Positions 7,564-15,834 of a DNA stretch of 63,936 nucleotides are shown here, one piece after another. The position numbers and the translations under genes are program-made. Position 1 is the stretch's first letter; every line of letters starts with the position of its first letter. This stretch comes from Pseudoduganella namucuonensis. Its GTDB lineage: Bacteria > Pseudomonadota > Gammaproteobacteria > Burkholderiales > Burkholderiaceae_D. The notes beneath the pieces are model-generated. The model was not told the origin of the DNA, ran no database searches, and saw only the letters and a list, made by a program, of their open reading frames with translations. The stretch covers positions 1 through 63,936 of the forward strand of contig NZ_FPBO01000045.1 of NCBI RefSeq assembly GCF_900116645.1, written 5' to 3'.

Positions 7564-8741
7564 GGCCGCTCGAAGGCGTCACCGTCGTCACCCTGGAGCA
7601 CGCGATCGCCGCGCCGTTCGCCACCCGCCAACTGGCCGACCTGGGCGCGCGCGTCATCAAGGTCGAACGACCGGGCGTGGGCGACTTCGCGCGCGGATAC
7701 GACGAGCGGGTGCGCGGCATGGCCTCGCATTTCGTGTGGACCAACCGTTCCAAGGAGAGCCTGACATTGGACGTCAAGCACCCCGAGGCGCAAACGATAC
7801 TCAAGCGCCTGATCCTGGAACAGGCCGACGTCGTGGTGCAGAACCTGGCGCCGGGCGCCGCCGCGCGGCTGGGCTTGTCGTACGCCGCCCTGTCCGAGGC
7901 CAAGCCGGAGCTGATCGTGTGCGACATCTCGGGCTACGGCAACGACGGCCCCTACCGCGACAAGAAGGCCTACGACCTGTTGATCCAGAGCGAGGCGGGC
8001 TTCGTGTCCGTGACGGGCGGCGCCGACGAGCCGGCCAAGGCCGGTCCCTCGATCGCCGACATCTCGGCCGGCATGTACGCCTTCAGCAACATCCTGGCCG
8101 CGCTGCTGGAACGCGGCAAGACCGGGCGCGGCCGGCATATCGACATCTCGATGCTGGAGTCGCTGGTGGAGTGGACCAGCTATCCGCTGTACTACGCCTT
8201 CGACGGCGCCGCGCCGCCGCCGCGCACCGGCGCCAGCCACGCGACCATCTATCCCTACGGCCCCTTCCCCGCCGGCGACGGCAAGACCGTCATGCTGGGC
8301 CTGCAGAACGAACGCGAGTGGGCCCTGTTCTGCGACAAGGTGCTGCGCGCGCCCGGACTCGCCACCGATGCGCGTTTCGCCAGCAACCCGAAACGCAGCG
8401 CGGCACGGACCGAGTTGCGCGCCCTCATCGTCGATGCCTTCGCCGGCCTGACCGCGGCGCAGGTTGTGGAACGGCTGGACGAGGCCCAGATCGCCAACGC
8501 CAACGTCAACACCATGCACGACGTGTGGGCCCATCCGCAGTTGCGCGCGCGGGGCCGCTGGACCGAAGTGGACACCCCGGTGGGCGCCATCCCCGCGCTG
8601 CTGCCGCCCGGCTCCTGGGACGGGCGCCCGCCGCGCATGGACCCGGTGCCCGCGCTCGGGCAGCACACGGACTCGCTGCTGGCCGAACTCGGCTACGCGC
8701 CGGAACGGGTCGCCGAACTCCGCGGCGAGCAGGCAATATGA
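7560..8741 (+). CDS. ict: CaiB/BaiF CoA-transferase, probable itaconate/succinyl-CoA CoA-transferase
   Basis: The 393-residue protein is a family III CoA-transferase. It has the N-terminal PLEGVTVVTLEHAIAAP segment, the RVIKVERPGVGDFAR loop and the catalytic aspartate in PSIADISAG (D167), which forms the acyl anhydride. Family III enzymes move CoA between organic acids. In the itaconate pathway of P. aeruginosa and Yersinia (Ict/RipA) the transferase loads itaconate. Start and stop overlap by ATGA with ich before it and ccl after it, so the three are translationally coupled. Succinyl-CoA as donor is assumed from the family. Confidence 0.8.
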   Translation: MRPLEGVTVVTLEHAIAAPFATRQLADLGARVIKVERPGVGDFARGYDERVRGMASHFVWTNRSKESLTLDVKHPEAQTILKRLILEQADVVVQNLAPGAAARLGLSYAALSEAKPELIVCDISGYGNDGPYRDKKAYDLLIQSEAGFVSVTGGADEPAKAGPSIADISAGMYAFSNILAALLERGKTGRGRHIDISMLESLVEWTSYPLYYAFDGAAPPPRTGASHATIYPYGPFPAGDGKTVMLGLQNEREWALFCDKVLRAPGLATDARFASNPKRSAARTELRALIVDAFAGLTAAQVVERLDEAQIANANVNTMHDVWAHPQLRARGRWTEVDTPVGAIPALLPPGSWDGRPPRMDPVPALGQHTDSLLAELGYAPERVAELRGEQAI

Positions 8742-9565
8742 GCGCCGACATCGCGTTCATCCCGCGCAGCTATCTGTTCGTGCCGGGCGACCGGCCCGAG
8801 CGCTTCGGGAAAGCCTTCGGGGCCGGCGCCGACGCCGTCGTCGTCGACCTGGAGGACGCGGTGGCGCCGGACCGGAAGGACGCGGCGCGCGCGGCGCTCG
8901 CGGCCTGGCGCGCCGCCGGCCAGGAACGCGGCGGGCGGCTGGTGGTGCGCGTCAACGACGACGCCAGCCCGTGGTTCGCGGACGACCTGGACATGCTGCG
9001 CACGCTCGGCCCCTGCGAAGTGATGCTGCCCAAGGCCGAATCGGCGCGCCAGCTGGAGCGGCTGGCCGCCGCGCTGCCCGCCGGCACGGGCGTGATCGCC
9101 CTGATCGAATCGGCACGGGGCGTGCTCGCCGCGGAAGCCGTCGCCGCGGCCCCCGGCGTGGCGCGGCTCGCCTTCGGCACGCTCGACTACGCGCTCGACC
9201 TGGGCCTCGACGACGATCCGCGCGGCCTGCTGTATCCCGCCAGCCGCATCGCCCTCGCCTCGCGCGCGGCCGGGCTGCCGCCTCCGGTCGCCGGCGTCAC
9301 GGCCGGGTTCAACGACGACGCCGCGCTGCGCGAGGATTTCGGCCTGGCCCGGGCCTGCGGCTTCGGCGCCAAATTGTGCGTCCACCCGCGCCAGGTCGCG
9401 CCCGTCCACGCGATGCTGGCGCCCAGCGCCGAACAACGCGACTGGGCGGCGCGCGTCGTCGCGGCGGCCGGGGCCGGCGGCGGCGCGGTCCAGGTCGACG
9501 GAAAAATGGTCGACCGCCCGGTGCTGGTCCGCGCCAACGCCATCCTGGCCCGCGGTCCCGCGTGA
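8738..9565 (+). CDS. ccl: CitE-like citramalyl-CoA lyase
   Basis: The 275-residue protein belongs to the HpcH/CitE TIM-barrel family: SYLFVPGDRPERF at the N-terminus, the Mg-binding VVVDLEDAV, the LPKAES strand and ALIESARGV with its catalytic Glu, then FGTLDYALDLG. Ccl and the human homologue CLYBL split citramalyl-CoA into pyruvate and acetyl-CoA. There is no citrate lyase alpha or acyl-carrier subunit nearby, so it acts on a free CoA ester. It is the last of three genes linked by ATGA overlaps; 40 bp separate it from the lyase-superfamily gene at 9606. Confidence 0.8.
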   Translation: MSADIAFIPRSYLFVPGDRPERFGKAFGAGADAVVVDLEDAVAPDRKDAARAALAAWRAAGQERGGRLVVRVNDDASPWFADDLDMLRTLGPCEVMLPKAESARQLERLAAALPAGTGVIALIESARGVLAAEAVAAAPGVARLAFGTLDYALDLGLDDDPRGLLYPASRIALASRAAGLPPPVAGVTAGFNDDAALREDFGLARACGFGAKLCVHPRQVAPVHAMLAPSAEQRDWAARVVAAAGAGGGAVQVDGKMVDRPVLVRANAILARGPA

Positions 9566-9605
9566 CCGGCCCACGCAATCCCATCAACGAATCAGGAGAC
9601 TCATC

Positions 9606-10970
9606 ATGCCCGCGACCATAGTGGACTCGGCAATTTTCGGAAACATCTTCAGCACGGCCGCGATGCGGCAAATCTGGTCGGACGAGAACCGCACCCGGAA
9701 ATACCTCGACATCGAGGCCGCGCTGGCCCGGGTGCAGGGGCGACTGGGCATCATCCCGCAGGAGGCGGCCGATGAAATCGTGCGCAACTGCGTGCTGGAG
9801 AAAATCGACATGGCCAGGCTGGCGGAGCAAACCCAGCGCATCGGCTACCCGATCCTGGGCGTGGTCTCGCAGATCAACGCCCTGTGCCGCGACAACCTGG
9901 GCGAGTACTGCCACTGGGGCGCGACCACGCAGGACATCACCGACACCGCCACCGTGCTGCAAATGCGCGAGGCGCTGGACCTGGTCGATTCTGAACTGGC
10001 CGCCATCTCGGCCGCGATGGCGTCCCTGGCCGAGCGCCATCGCGACACGCCGATGATCGGGCGCAGCAACCTGCAGCAAGCCGTGCCGATCACCTTCGGC
10101 TACAAGATCGCGGGATTGCTCAGCGCGATCGAACGCCACCGCGAGCGGCTGGCGCAGCTGCGTCCGCGGGTGCTGGTGGGCGAGTTCGCCGGCGCCTCGG
10201 GCACGCTCGCCTCGCTCGCCCACGGCGGCCTGGAAACGCAGGCCGGCCTGATGCGGGAACTGGGGCTGGGCCAGCCGGACATCGCCTGGCACACCATCCG
10301 CGACAACATCGCCGAGGCCGGTTGCTTCCTCGGCCTGGTCACCGGCACGCTCGGCAAGTTCTCGACCGACGTCAAGCTGATGATGCAGACCGAGGTGGGC
10401 GAGGTGTACGAGCCGTTCGCGCACGGGCGCGGCTCGAGCAGCACCATGCCGCAGAAACGCAATCCCATTTCGTCCTGCTACATCCATGCCTGCGTCAGCG
10501 TGGTGCGCCAGCACGTGGCCGCCCTGCTGGACGCCAACGTGGCCGACCACGAGCGCTCGACCGGCCCCTGGGAAATCGAATGGATCGTGCTGCCGGAGAT
10601 GTTCTGCCTGGCCGCCGGCGCCCTGGCCCAATCGCGCTTCGTGCTCGAGGGCCTGGAGGTGGACCCGGCGCGGATGCGGGCCAATCTCGACCTGACCAAC
10701 GGGCTGGTGGTGTCCGAAGCCGTGATGATGGGGCTGGGACCGTACCTCGGCCGGGAATACGCGCACGACCTGGTCTACGACATTTGCCGCGTCGCCATCA
10801 AGGAAAACCGTCCGCTGCTCGACCTGCTGGCCGAGAACCAGGAGATTTCCGCGCATCTGGACCGGTCCGCGCTGGCGTCCCTGTGCGACCCCGGCAACTA
10901 CCTCGGCCTGTCCGGCGAAATGGTCGACGGGGTGCTGCGCGCCAGGGCCAAGCGCCTGCCCGCCGCCTGA
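9606..10970 (+). CDS. Fumarase/aspartase-superfamily lyase of the PcaB (CMLE) branch; candidate trans-aconitate decarboxylase
   Basis: The 454-residue protein has all superfamily landmarks: HWGATTQD (103-110), GRSNLQQAVPITFG (152-165) and the signature GSSSTMPQKRNP (276-287). Overall it resembles PcaB, 3-carboxy-cis,cis-muconate cycloisomerase, more than adenylosuccinate lyase. No protocatechuate genes are nearby, so lactonisation of carboxymuconate is unlikely here. The fungal itaconate enzyme Tad1, which decarboxylates trans-aconitate to itaconate, is also of this superfamily; next to ich-ict-ccl and a tricarboxylate transporter that activity would fit exactly. The family call is firm, the substrate is inference. 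It has its own ribosome site (ATCAGGAG). Confidence 0.75.
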   Translation: MPATIVDSAIFGNIFSTAAMRQIWSDENRTRKYLDIEAALARVQGRLGIIPQEAADEIVRNCVLEKIDMARLAEQTQRIGYPILGVVSQINALCRDNLGEYCHWGATTQDITDTATVLQMREALDLVDSELAAISAAMASLAERHRDTPMIGRSNLQQAVPITFGYKIAGLLSAIERHRERLAQLRPRVLVGEFAGASGTLASLAHGGLETQAGLMRELGLGQPDIAWHTIRDNIAEAGCFLGLVTGTLGKFSTDVKLMMQTEVGEVYEPFAHGRGSSSTMPQKRNPISSCYIHACVSVVRQHVAALLDANVADHERSTGPWEIEWIVLPEMFCLAAGALAQSRFVLEGLEVDPARMRANLDLTNGLVVSEAVMMGLGPYLGREYAHDLVYDICRVAIKENRPLLDLLAENQEISAHLDRSALASLCDPGNYLGLSGEMVDGVLRARAKRLPAA

Positions 10971-11058
10971 ACCAAGCCCACGCTGTTCCCCGCGCATTCC
11001 GCGTCCCGCCGAGTGCAAGGACGCGGTGCGCCCAAACAATTAGAAAGAGAGACACGAA

Positions 11059-12054
11059 ATGAACAAATTCCTATTCGCGCTGGCATTGCCGGCCTTGTTT
11101 TCGGCGAGCGCGCTGGCGCAAACCAATGTCACGGTGTACGGCGTGGTGGACGCCGGCCTGGTGCGCGAGAGCGGCGCCCCGACCGGCCCGGTCACCAATC
11201 TCAGCAGCGGCATCGCCTCCGGCTCCCGCCTGGGTTTCAAAGGCAGGGAGGACCTCGGCGGCGGGATGGCGGCGGTGTTCCTGCTTGAAAACGGCTTCAA
11301 CGCCGACACCGGCGCGGCGGGACAAAGCGGACTGCTGTTCGGCCGCCAGGCCTTCGTCGGCCTCACCGGGCGGCTGGGCGCGCTCACCCTCGGGCGCCAG
11401 TATTCGCCGTACTACAAGACGCTGCGCGACGTCGGCGACCCGTTCGGCGCCGTCAGCCTGGCCGGCCGCGCCGGCAATCTACTGGCAACCAACACCCGCA
11501 CCGACAACATGGTGGAGTACGTCAGTCCCGCGTTCGGCGGCGTGCGCGCCGACCTCGCCTACGGCGCCGGCGAGACGGCCGGCGACAGCGCCAGGAACCG
11601 GTCGCTGAGCGGGTCGCTGGGCTACACGGGCGGGCCGCTGGGCGTGCAGCTGGCCTACCATCGCATCGACAACGCGACGGCGACCGACGCCACCAGCAAC
11701 GCCCTGCTGGCGGCCAATTACAACGCCGGCTGGATCACCGCCTATCTCTCCTACGCGGTCAACAAGGGCCCCGGCACGGCCCGCGGCGACGACATGGTGG
11801 CCGGCGTGGCGCTGCCGGTGCGCACGGGCAAATTGCTCCTGTCCCACGTGCGCCACGACGACCGCGCCGCCGTGAACCGGGACGCGACCCAGTGGGGCAT
11901 CGCCTACCTGCTTCCGCTGTCCAAGCGCACCGACGTCTACGCCGCCTACGCCGCGATCGACAACCGCAACGGCGCCGCCTACAAGGTCGGCAACGCCACC
12001 GACAGGGGCACGGGGGACAGGGCCTTCAATCTCGGCGTCCGGCACAATTTCTAG
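11059..12054 (+). CDS. Outer-membrane porin (Gram-negative porin family, OmpC-like)
   Basis: The 331-residue protein begins with a signal peptide that ends SASALA followed by QTNVTVYGVVDAGL, the standard start of betaproteobacterial general porins. It continues with alternating beta strands and ends in a terminal Phe (VRHNF), the signal for outer-membrane assembly. It forms a trimeric diffusion channel and, placed between the lyase gene and the tripartite transporter, probably carries the anionic substrate across the outer membrane. An 88-bp gap separates it from the upstream gene; it may be read from the same promoter. Confidence 0.9.
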   Translation: MNKFLFALALPALFSASALAQTNVTVYGVVDAGLVRESGAPTGPVTNLSSGIASGSRLGFKGREDLGGGMAAVFLLENGFNADTGAAGQSGLLFGRQAFVGLTGRLGALTLGRQYSPYYKTLRDVGDPFGAVSLAGRAGNLLATNTRTDNMVEYVSPAFGGVRADLAYGAGETAGDSARNRSLSGSLGYTGGPLGVQLAYHRIDNATATDATSNALLAANYNAGWITAYLSYAVNKGPGTARGDDMVAGVALPVRTGKLLLSHVRHDDRAAVNRDATQWGIAYLLPLSKRTDVYAAYAAIDNRNGAAYKVGNATDRGTGDRAFNLGVRHNF

Positions 12055-12085
12055 CAAAGTCCGTCCGACCGCAACCCATGCGCAA

Positions 12086-12153
12086 GGCGCATCAATCACA
12101 AAGAAAATTGCAATTCACAAATCAATACGGTTGCGAGAGACTGCAACCATTCA
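12086..12153. promoter_or_regulatory. Conserved LysR-box element, copy 2 (before the TTT operon)
   Basis: This stretch matches 6595-6662 at most positions: both start GGCGCATCAAT, share AAGAAAATT-like and CACAAATCAATACGGT-like blocks and end with a CCATT segment. The core here is AATTG-N7-CAAAT, again TTG-N7-CAA, with one change in the outer half-site. It lies directly before the ribosome site of the solute-binding protein gene, so this regulator should switch enzymes and uptake together. Confidence 0.75.
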
Positions 12154-12169
12154 TAATCAGGAGACTGAA

Positions 12170-13156
12170 ATGCCCACTACCCCAACCACCCAATTGCTAC
12201 GTCTAGCCACGGCCGCGGCCGCGCTGGCCGCCGTGTCTTTCGGCGCCATGGCGCAAGACTATCCAAAACGCGCGATCACCCTGATCGTGCCCTACGCGGC
12301 CGGCGGCGGCACCGACAACGTGGCGCGCGCCCTGGCGAAGGGCATGTCGGACAGCCTGAAGCAGGCCGTGGTCGTCGACAACCGCGGCGGCGGCGGCGGC
12401 GCCATCGGCTCCAAGCTGGCGGCCAAGTCCGACCCGGACGGCTACACGCTGCTGTTTGTCAGTTCGTCGTTCGTGACTCACGCGGCCACCGAGGCGAAAC
12501 AGTCCTACGACGTGGTGAAGGACTACGCGCCCATCGCCATGATCGGCCGGGCGCCGCTGATCCTGGTGTCGCACAAGAGCGTGGCCGCGAAGACGGTGCC
12601 GCAACTGATCGACGCGGCCAAGAAGCGCCCGGACGGCATCAACTTCGCCTCCTCCGGCCCCGGCACCGTGCTGCACCTGGCCGGGGAACTGTTCAAGCTG
12701 CGCACCGGGGCGAACATGACGCACGTGGCGTACAAGGGCAGCGGCCCGGCGACGGCGGACCTGCTCGCCGGCCGCACGCAGATCTTCTTCACGACGGTTC
12801 CCGCGATGGCGCAGCACGTCAAGAGCGGCGCCGTCGATTTGCTGGCCGTGACCGGCGAGCGGCGCTCCCATCTCTTCCCCGAGATCCCCACGGTGGCGGA
12901 AAGCGGCGTCCCGAACTACAACATCACCACCTGGTGGGGCGTGCTCGCCCCCGCCAAGACGCCGCAGCCCATCATCGACAAGCTCAACAAGGTCGTCAAC
13001 GAGATCGCCTCGGGCGAGGCCATGCGGGCCCGCCTGATCAGCGAAGGCGCCACGCCGCACTCCGGCACGCCGGCGCAGTTCGGCACGCTGCTGGGCAACG
13101 AACTGGCGCTGTGGCAGGAAGTCGCCAAGGCCTCCAACCTCAAGGGCGTCCACTAG
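12170..13156 (+). CDS. Bug-family periplasmic solute-binding protein (TctC-like) of a tripartite tricarboxylate transporter
   Basis: The 328-residue protein has a signal peptide ending GAMA-QDYPKR and the Bug hallmarks VPYAAGGGTDNVARALA and DNRGGGGGAIGSKLAAKS, loops that hold a carboxylate through two water molecules. Bug proteins deliver di- and tricarboxylates to TctA/TctB. I chose the ATG at 12170, which follows CAGGAGA; upstream in-frame codons would precede the signal peptide. With tctB and tctA directly after it, this is a complete transporter rather than an orphan Bug protein. Aconitate, itaconate or citrate are the likely substrates, by context. Confidence 0.9.
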   Translation: MPTTPTTQLLRLATAAAALAAVSFGAMAQDYPKRAITLIVPYAAGGGTDNVARALAKGMSDSLKQAVVVDNRGGGGGAIGSKLAAKSDPDGYTLLFVSSSFVTHAATEAKQSYDVVKDYAPIAMIGRAPLILVSHKSVAAKTVPQLIDAAKKRPDGINFASSGPGTVLHLAGELFKLRTGANMTHVAYKGSGPATADLLAGRTQIFFTTVPAMAQHVKSGAVDLLAVTGERRSHLFPEIPTVAESGVPNYNITTWWGVLAPAKTPQPIIDKLNKVVNEIASGEAMRARLISEGATPHSGTPAQFGTLLGNELALWQEVAKASNLKGVH

Positions 13157-13170
13157 GCGCCGATCCCCGC

Positions 13171-13191
13171 GCATGGCTGAGCCAGCCATGC
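13171..13191 (+). repeat. Intercistronic stem-loop after the solute-binding protein gene
   Basis: GCATGGCTG (13171-13179) and CAGCCATGC (13183-13191) form a perfect 9-bp stem with a 3-nt loop. It lies in the 74-bp gap between the binding-protein gene and tctB and lacks a T-run. Such hairpins often protect the upstream part of the message, giving more binding protein than membrane subunits. Confidence 0.5.
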
Positions 13192-13230
13192 CGCGCGACC
13201 TCCCGTTAAAAAAAGAAAAGGAAGCACACG

Positions 13231-13692
13231 ATGCGATCATTCATTCGCAGCCCGAAGGATTTCTGGTCGGGGATCATGTTCCTCGCCATCGGCCTCGCCA
13301 CCGTGGTCATCGCCCGCGACTACCCCATGGGCGACGCCGGCCGGATGGGGCCGGGTTATTTCCCCACCGTGCTGGGGTGGCTGCTGGCCGCCATCAGCGC
13401 CATCACCCTGATCGGTTCGCTCAGCGCGCGCGGCGCGCCGATGGAACGGTTCGCCTACAAGGACATGCTGCTGATCTTGGGCTCGGTCCTGCTGTTCGGC
13501 CTGCTGGTGCGGGGCGCCGGCCTGGCCTGCGCGATTCCGGCGCTGGTCATCGTCAGCGCGCGCGCCAGCGCCAAATTCCGCTGGGGGCCGGCGATCGCCC
13601 TGGCCATAGGCTCGGCCGTGTTTTGCGTGCTGCTGTTCGTGAAGGCCCTGGGCCTGCCGCTGCCCATCGTCGGCCCGTGGCTCGGCGCGTGA
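13231..13692 (+). CDS. tctB: Tripartite tricarboxylate transporter small membrane subunit TctB
   Basis: The 153-residue protein has four hydrophobic segments (about 12-30, 46-65, 79-95 and 117-137) and the TctB-like motif MGPGYFP (residues 40-46) after the first helix. TctB is the poorly conserved small membrane partner of TctA; together they use an ion gradient to import carboxylates bound by the Bug protein. A GAAAAGGAAG ribosome site precedes the ATG, and 12 bp separate it from tctA. Confidence 0.85.
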   Translation: MRSFIRSPKDFWSGIMFLAIGLATVVIARDYPMGDAGRMGPGYFPTVLGWLLAAISAITLIGSLSARGAPMERFAYKDMLLILGSVLLFGLLVRGAGLACAIPALVIVSARASAKFRWGPAIALAIGSAVFCVLLFVKALGLPLPIVGPWLGA

Positions 13693-13704
13693 GGGGAGGA
13701 CGAC

Positions 13705-15204
13705 ATGGAAGTGCTTAGCAACCTCGGTCTCGGTTTCGAGACCGCCCTCACCCTCGGCAACCTGCTGTACTGCCTGATCGGCGTGTTCGTCGGCACCGCC
13801 GTGGGCGTGCTGCCGGGCCTCGGCCCGACCGCCACCATCGCGATGCTGCTGCCGGTGACCTTCGGTCTGCCGCCGGTGTCGTCGCTGATCATGCTGTCCG
13901 GGATCTACTACGGCGCCCAGTACGGCGGCTCCACCACGGCCATCCTGGTCAACCTGCCCGGCGAGGCGTCGTCGGTGGTCACCGCGCTGGACGGCTACAA
14001 GATGGCCCGCAACGGCCAGGCCGGCCGCGCGCTGGCGACCGCCGCGATCGCGTCGTTCTTCGCCGGCACGGTGTCCACCTTCCTGCTGGCGTGGTTCGCC
14101 CCGCCGCTGGCCGAACTCGCGCTCCGGTTCGGCCCGGCCGAGTATTTTTCGCTGATGACGCTGGGCCTGGTGGCGTCCATCGTGCTGGCCCACGGTTCCC
14201 TGGTCAAGGCCATCGGCATGGTGGTGGTCGGGCTGATCCTCGGCCTGGTCGGCACCGACGTCAACTCCGGCACGCCGCGCTACACCTTCGACCTGCCGCC
14301 GCTGGCCGACGGCATCAACTTCGTCATCGTGGCGATGGGGATGTTCGGACTGGGCGAAATCGTGCGCAACCTGGAGCACGAGGCCACCCGCACCATGACG
14401 ATCAAGAAGATCGAGGGCCTGTTCCCGACCCGGGAGGACTTGCGGCGCATGGTGGCGCCCATCCTGCGCGGGACAGGGCTGGGCGCCGTGCTCGGCATCC
14501 TTCCCGGCGGCGGCGCGATGCTGTCCTCGTTCGCCGCCTACTCGATCGAGAAAAAGGTGTCGCCCAACAAGGCGCAATTCGGGCATGGCGCGATCGAGGG
14601 GGTGGCGGCGCCCGAGGCGGCCAACAACGCCGGCGCGCAGACCTCGTTCATCCCGATGCTGACGCTCGGCATCCCGTCCAACCCGGTGATGGCGCTGATG
14701 ATAGGCGCGATGATCATCCAGGGCATACAGCCCGGACCGGCCGTGATGACGGAGCAGCCGGCGCTGTTCTGGGGCATCATCGCCTCCATGTGGATCGGCA
14801 ACTTCTTCCTCATCGTGCTGAACCTGCCGATGATCGGGCTGTGGGTGCGCATGATCATGGTGCCCTACCACTTCCTGTATCCGGCCATCCTGCTGTTCTG
14901 CACCATCGGCGTGCTGAGCCTGAACAACAGCGACTTCGACATCCACCTGATGGCCTTGTTCGGCCTGTTCGGCTACATCTGCGCCAAGCTCGAGTGCGAG
15001 CCCGCGCCGCTGATGCTGGGCTTCATCATCGGGCCGATGATGGAGGAGTACCTGCGCCGCGCGCTGCTGCTCTCGCGCAGCGACCCGATCGTGTTCTTCG
15101 AGCGCCCCATCAGCGCCACCATGCTGGCGATGGCGCTGACCGCGCTGGTGGCCGTCATGCTGCCGGCCTTGCGCAAGAAACGGGAAGAGGCGTTCGTGGA
15201 GTAG
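13705..15204 (+). CDS. tctA: Tripartite tricarboxylate transporter large membrane subunit TctA
   Basis: The 499-residue polytopic membrane protein carries the TctA signatures: GVLPGLGPTATIAMLLP (about 33-49), YYGAQYGGSTTAILVNLPGE, and GILPGGGAMLSSFAAYS in the second half-repeat, with about a dozen transmembrane segments. It is the translocating subunit of the TTT system in the inner membrane. It is the last gene of the transporter operon; the FKBP gene begins 72 bp later and probably has its own promoter. The transported acid is not readable from the protein. Confidence 0.95.
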   Translation: MEVLSNLGLGFETALTLGNLLYCLIGVFVGTAVGVLPGLGPTATIAMLLPVTFGLPPVSSLIMLSGIYYGAQYGGSTTAILVNLPGEASSVVTALDGYKMARNGQAGRALATAAIASFFAGTVSTFLLAWFAPPLAELALRFGPAEYFSLMTLGLVASIVLAHGSLVKAIGMVVVGLILGLVGTDVNSGTPRYTFDLPPLADGINFVIVAMGMFGLGEIVRNLEHEATRTMTIKKIEGLFPTREDLRRMVAPILRGTGLGAVLGILPGGGAMLSSFAAYSIEKKVSPNKAQFGHGAIEGVAAPEAANNAGAQTSFIPMLTLGIPSNPVMALMIGAMIIQGIQPGPAVMTEQPALFWGIIASMWIGNFFLIVLNLPMIGLWVRMIMVPYHFLYPAILLFCTIGVLSLNNSDFDIHLMALFGLFGYICAKLECEPAPLMLGFIIGPMMEEYLRRALLLSRSDPIVFFERPISATMLAMALTALVAVMLPALRKKREEAFVE

Positions 15205-15276
15205 CCTGGCGGGCGATGTCGGTGCTTCTGATGTATGCTGCTGCGATTTTCCGCTCCCCCATCAAGAAAGCACAAC

Positions 15277-15717
15277 ATGAAACAACTGCTCGCCTCCAGC
15301 GCCCTGGCGCTGTCCCTGACGCTGACGCTGGCCGCCTGCGACCGCGCCAAAGCCCCTCCGGTGGCCGCGGCGCCCGCCGTGCCCTTCCAAAAGATCGATA
15401 CCGTGGCCGGGACGGGCAAGGAGGCCGTGGCCGGCGGCACCGCCGTGGTCAACTACACCGGCTGGCTGTACGAGCCGGGCGCGCCCCAGCAGCATGGCAA
15501 GCAGTTCGATTCGTCGATCGGCCGCGGCCCGTTCTCCTTCCCGCTGGGCGCCGGCCAGGTCATCAAGGGCTGGGACGACGGCGTGCAAGGCATGAAGGTG
15601 GGCGGCAAGCGCACCCTGATCGTGCCGGCCGCGATGGGCTACGGCGACGGAGGCGCGGGCCCGATTCCGCCCAACGCCACCCTGATCTTCGAAGTGGAGT
15701 TGCTGGACGTCCGCTGA
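15277..15717 (+). CDS. FKBP-type peptidyl-prolyl isomerase lipoprotein
   Basis: The 146-residue protein starts with a lipoprotein signal whose lipobox is LAAC (Cys21), then a single FKBP domain: VVNYTGWLYE, FDSSIGRGPFSFPLGAGQVI, KGWDDGVQGMKVGGKR, and PPNATLIFEVELLDV at the end. It should be a membrane-anchored envelope chaperone that speeds proline isomerisation. I placed the start at 15277, where the signal peptide begins. It has no evident link with the transporter operon. Confidence 0.9.
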   Translation: MKQLLASSALALSLTLTLAACDRAKAPPVAAAPAVPFQKIDTVAGTGKEAVAGGTAVVNYTGWLYEPGAPQQHGKQFDSSIGRGPFSFPLGAGQVIKGWDDGVQGMKVGGKRTLIVPAAMGYGDGGAGPIPPNATLIFEVELLDVR

Positions 15718-15782
15718 GGCGGCACCACAGTCCATCCAAGACTGATGGTCGCGCGGCGTCCAAGCATGCGTCGGGGCGCGGC

Positions 15783-15834
15783 TATGTTCCATTTTTTCGC
15801 GATATATTTGAAACTAACGAACAAATGGAACATA
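15783..15834. promoter_or_regulatory. Inverted repeat at the AbiEi start (probable autoregulatory operator)
   Basis: TATGTTCCATTT (15783-15794) and AAATGGAACATA (15823-15834) are perfect 12-bp inverted arms separated by 28 bp, and the right arm covers the first ATG of the antitoxin gene. AbiEi antitoxins repress their own operon by binding inverted repeats at the promoter, so this is the expected operator. Confidence 0.65.

Noticed and set aside
9606..10970. Adenylosuccinate lyase (purB) or true pcaB
   Set aside because: Sequence is closer to the PcaB branch than to PurB, and no purine or protocatechuate genes lie nearby.
13237..14946. A long minus-strand open frame opposite tctB and tctA
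   Set aside because: TctA and TctB are unmistakable on the plus strand; the opposite translation is low-complexity His/Gln/Arg-rich.
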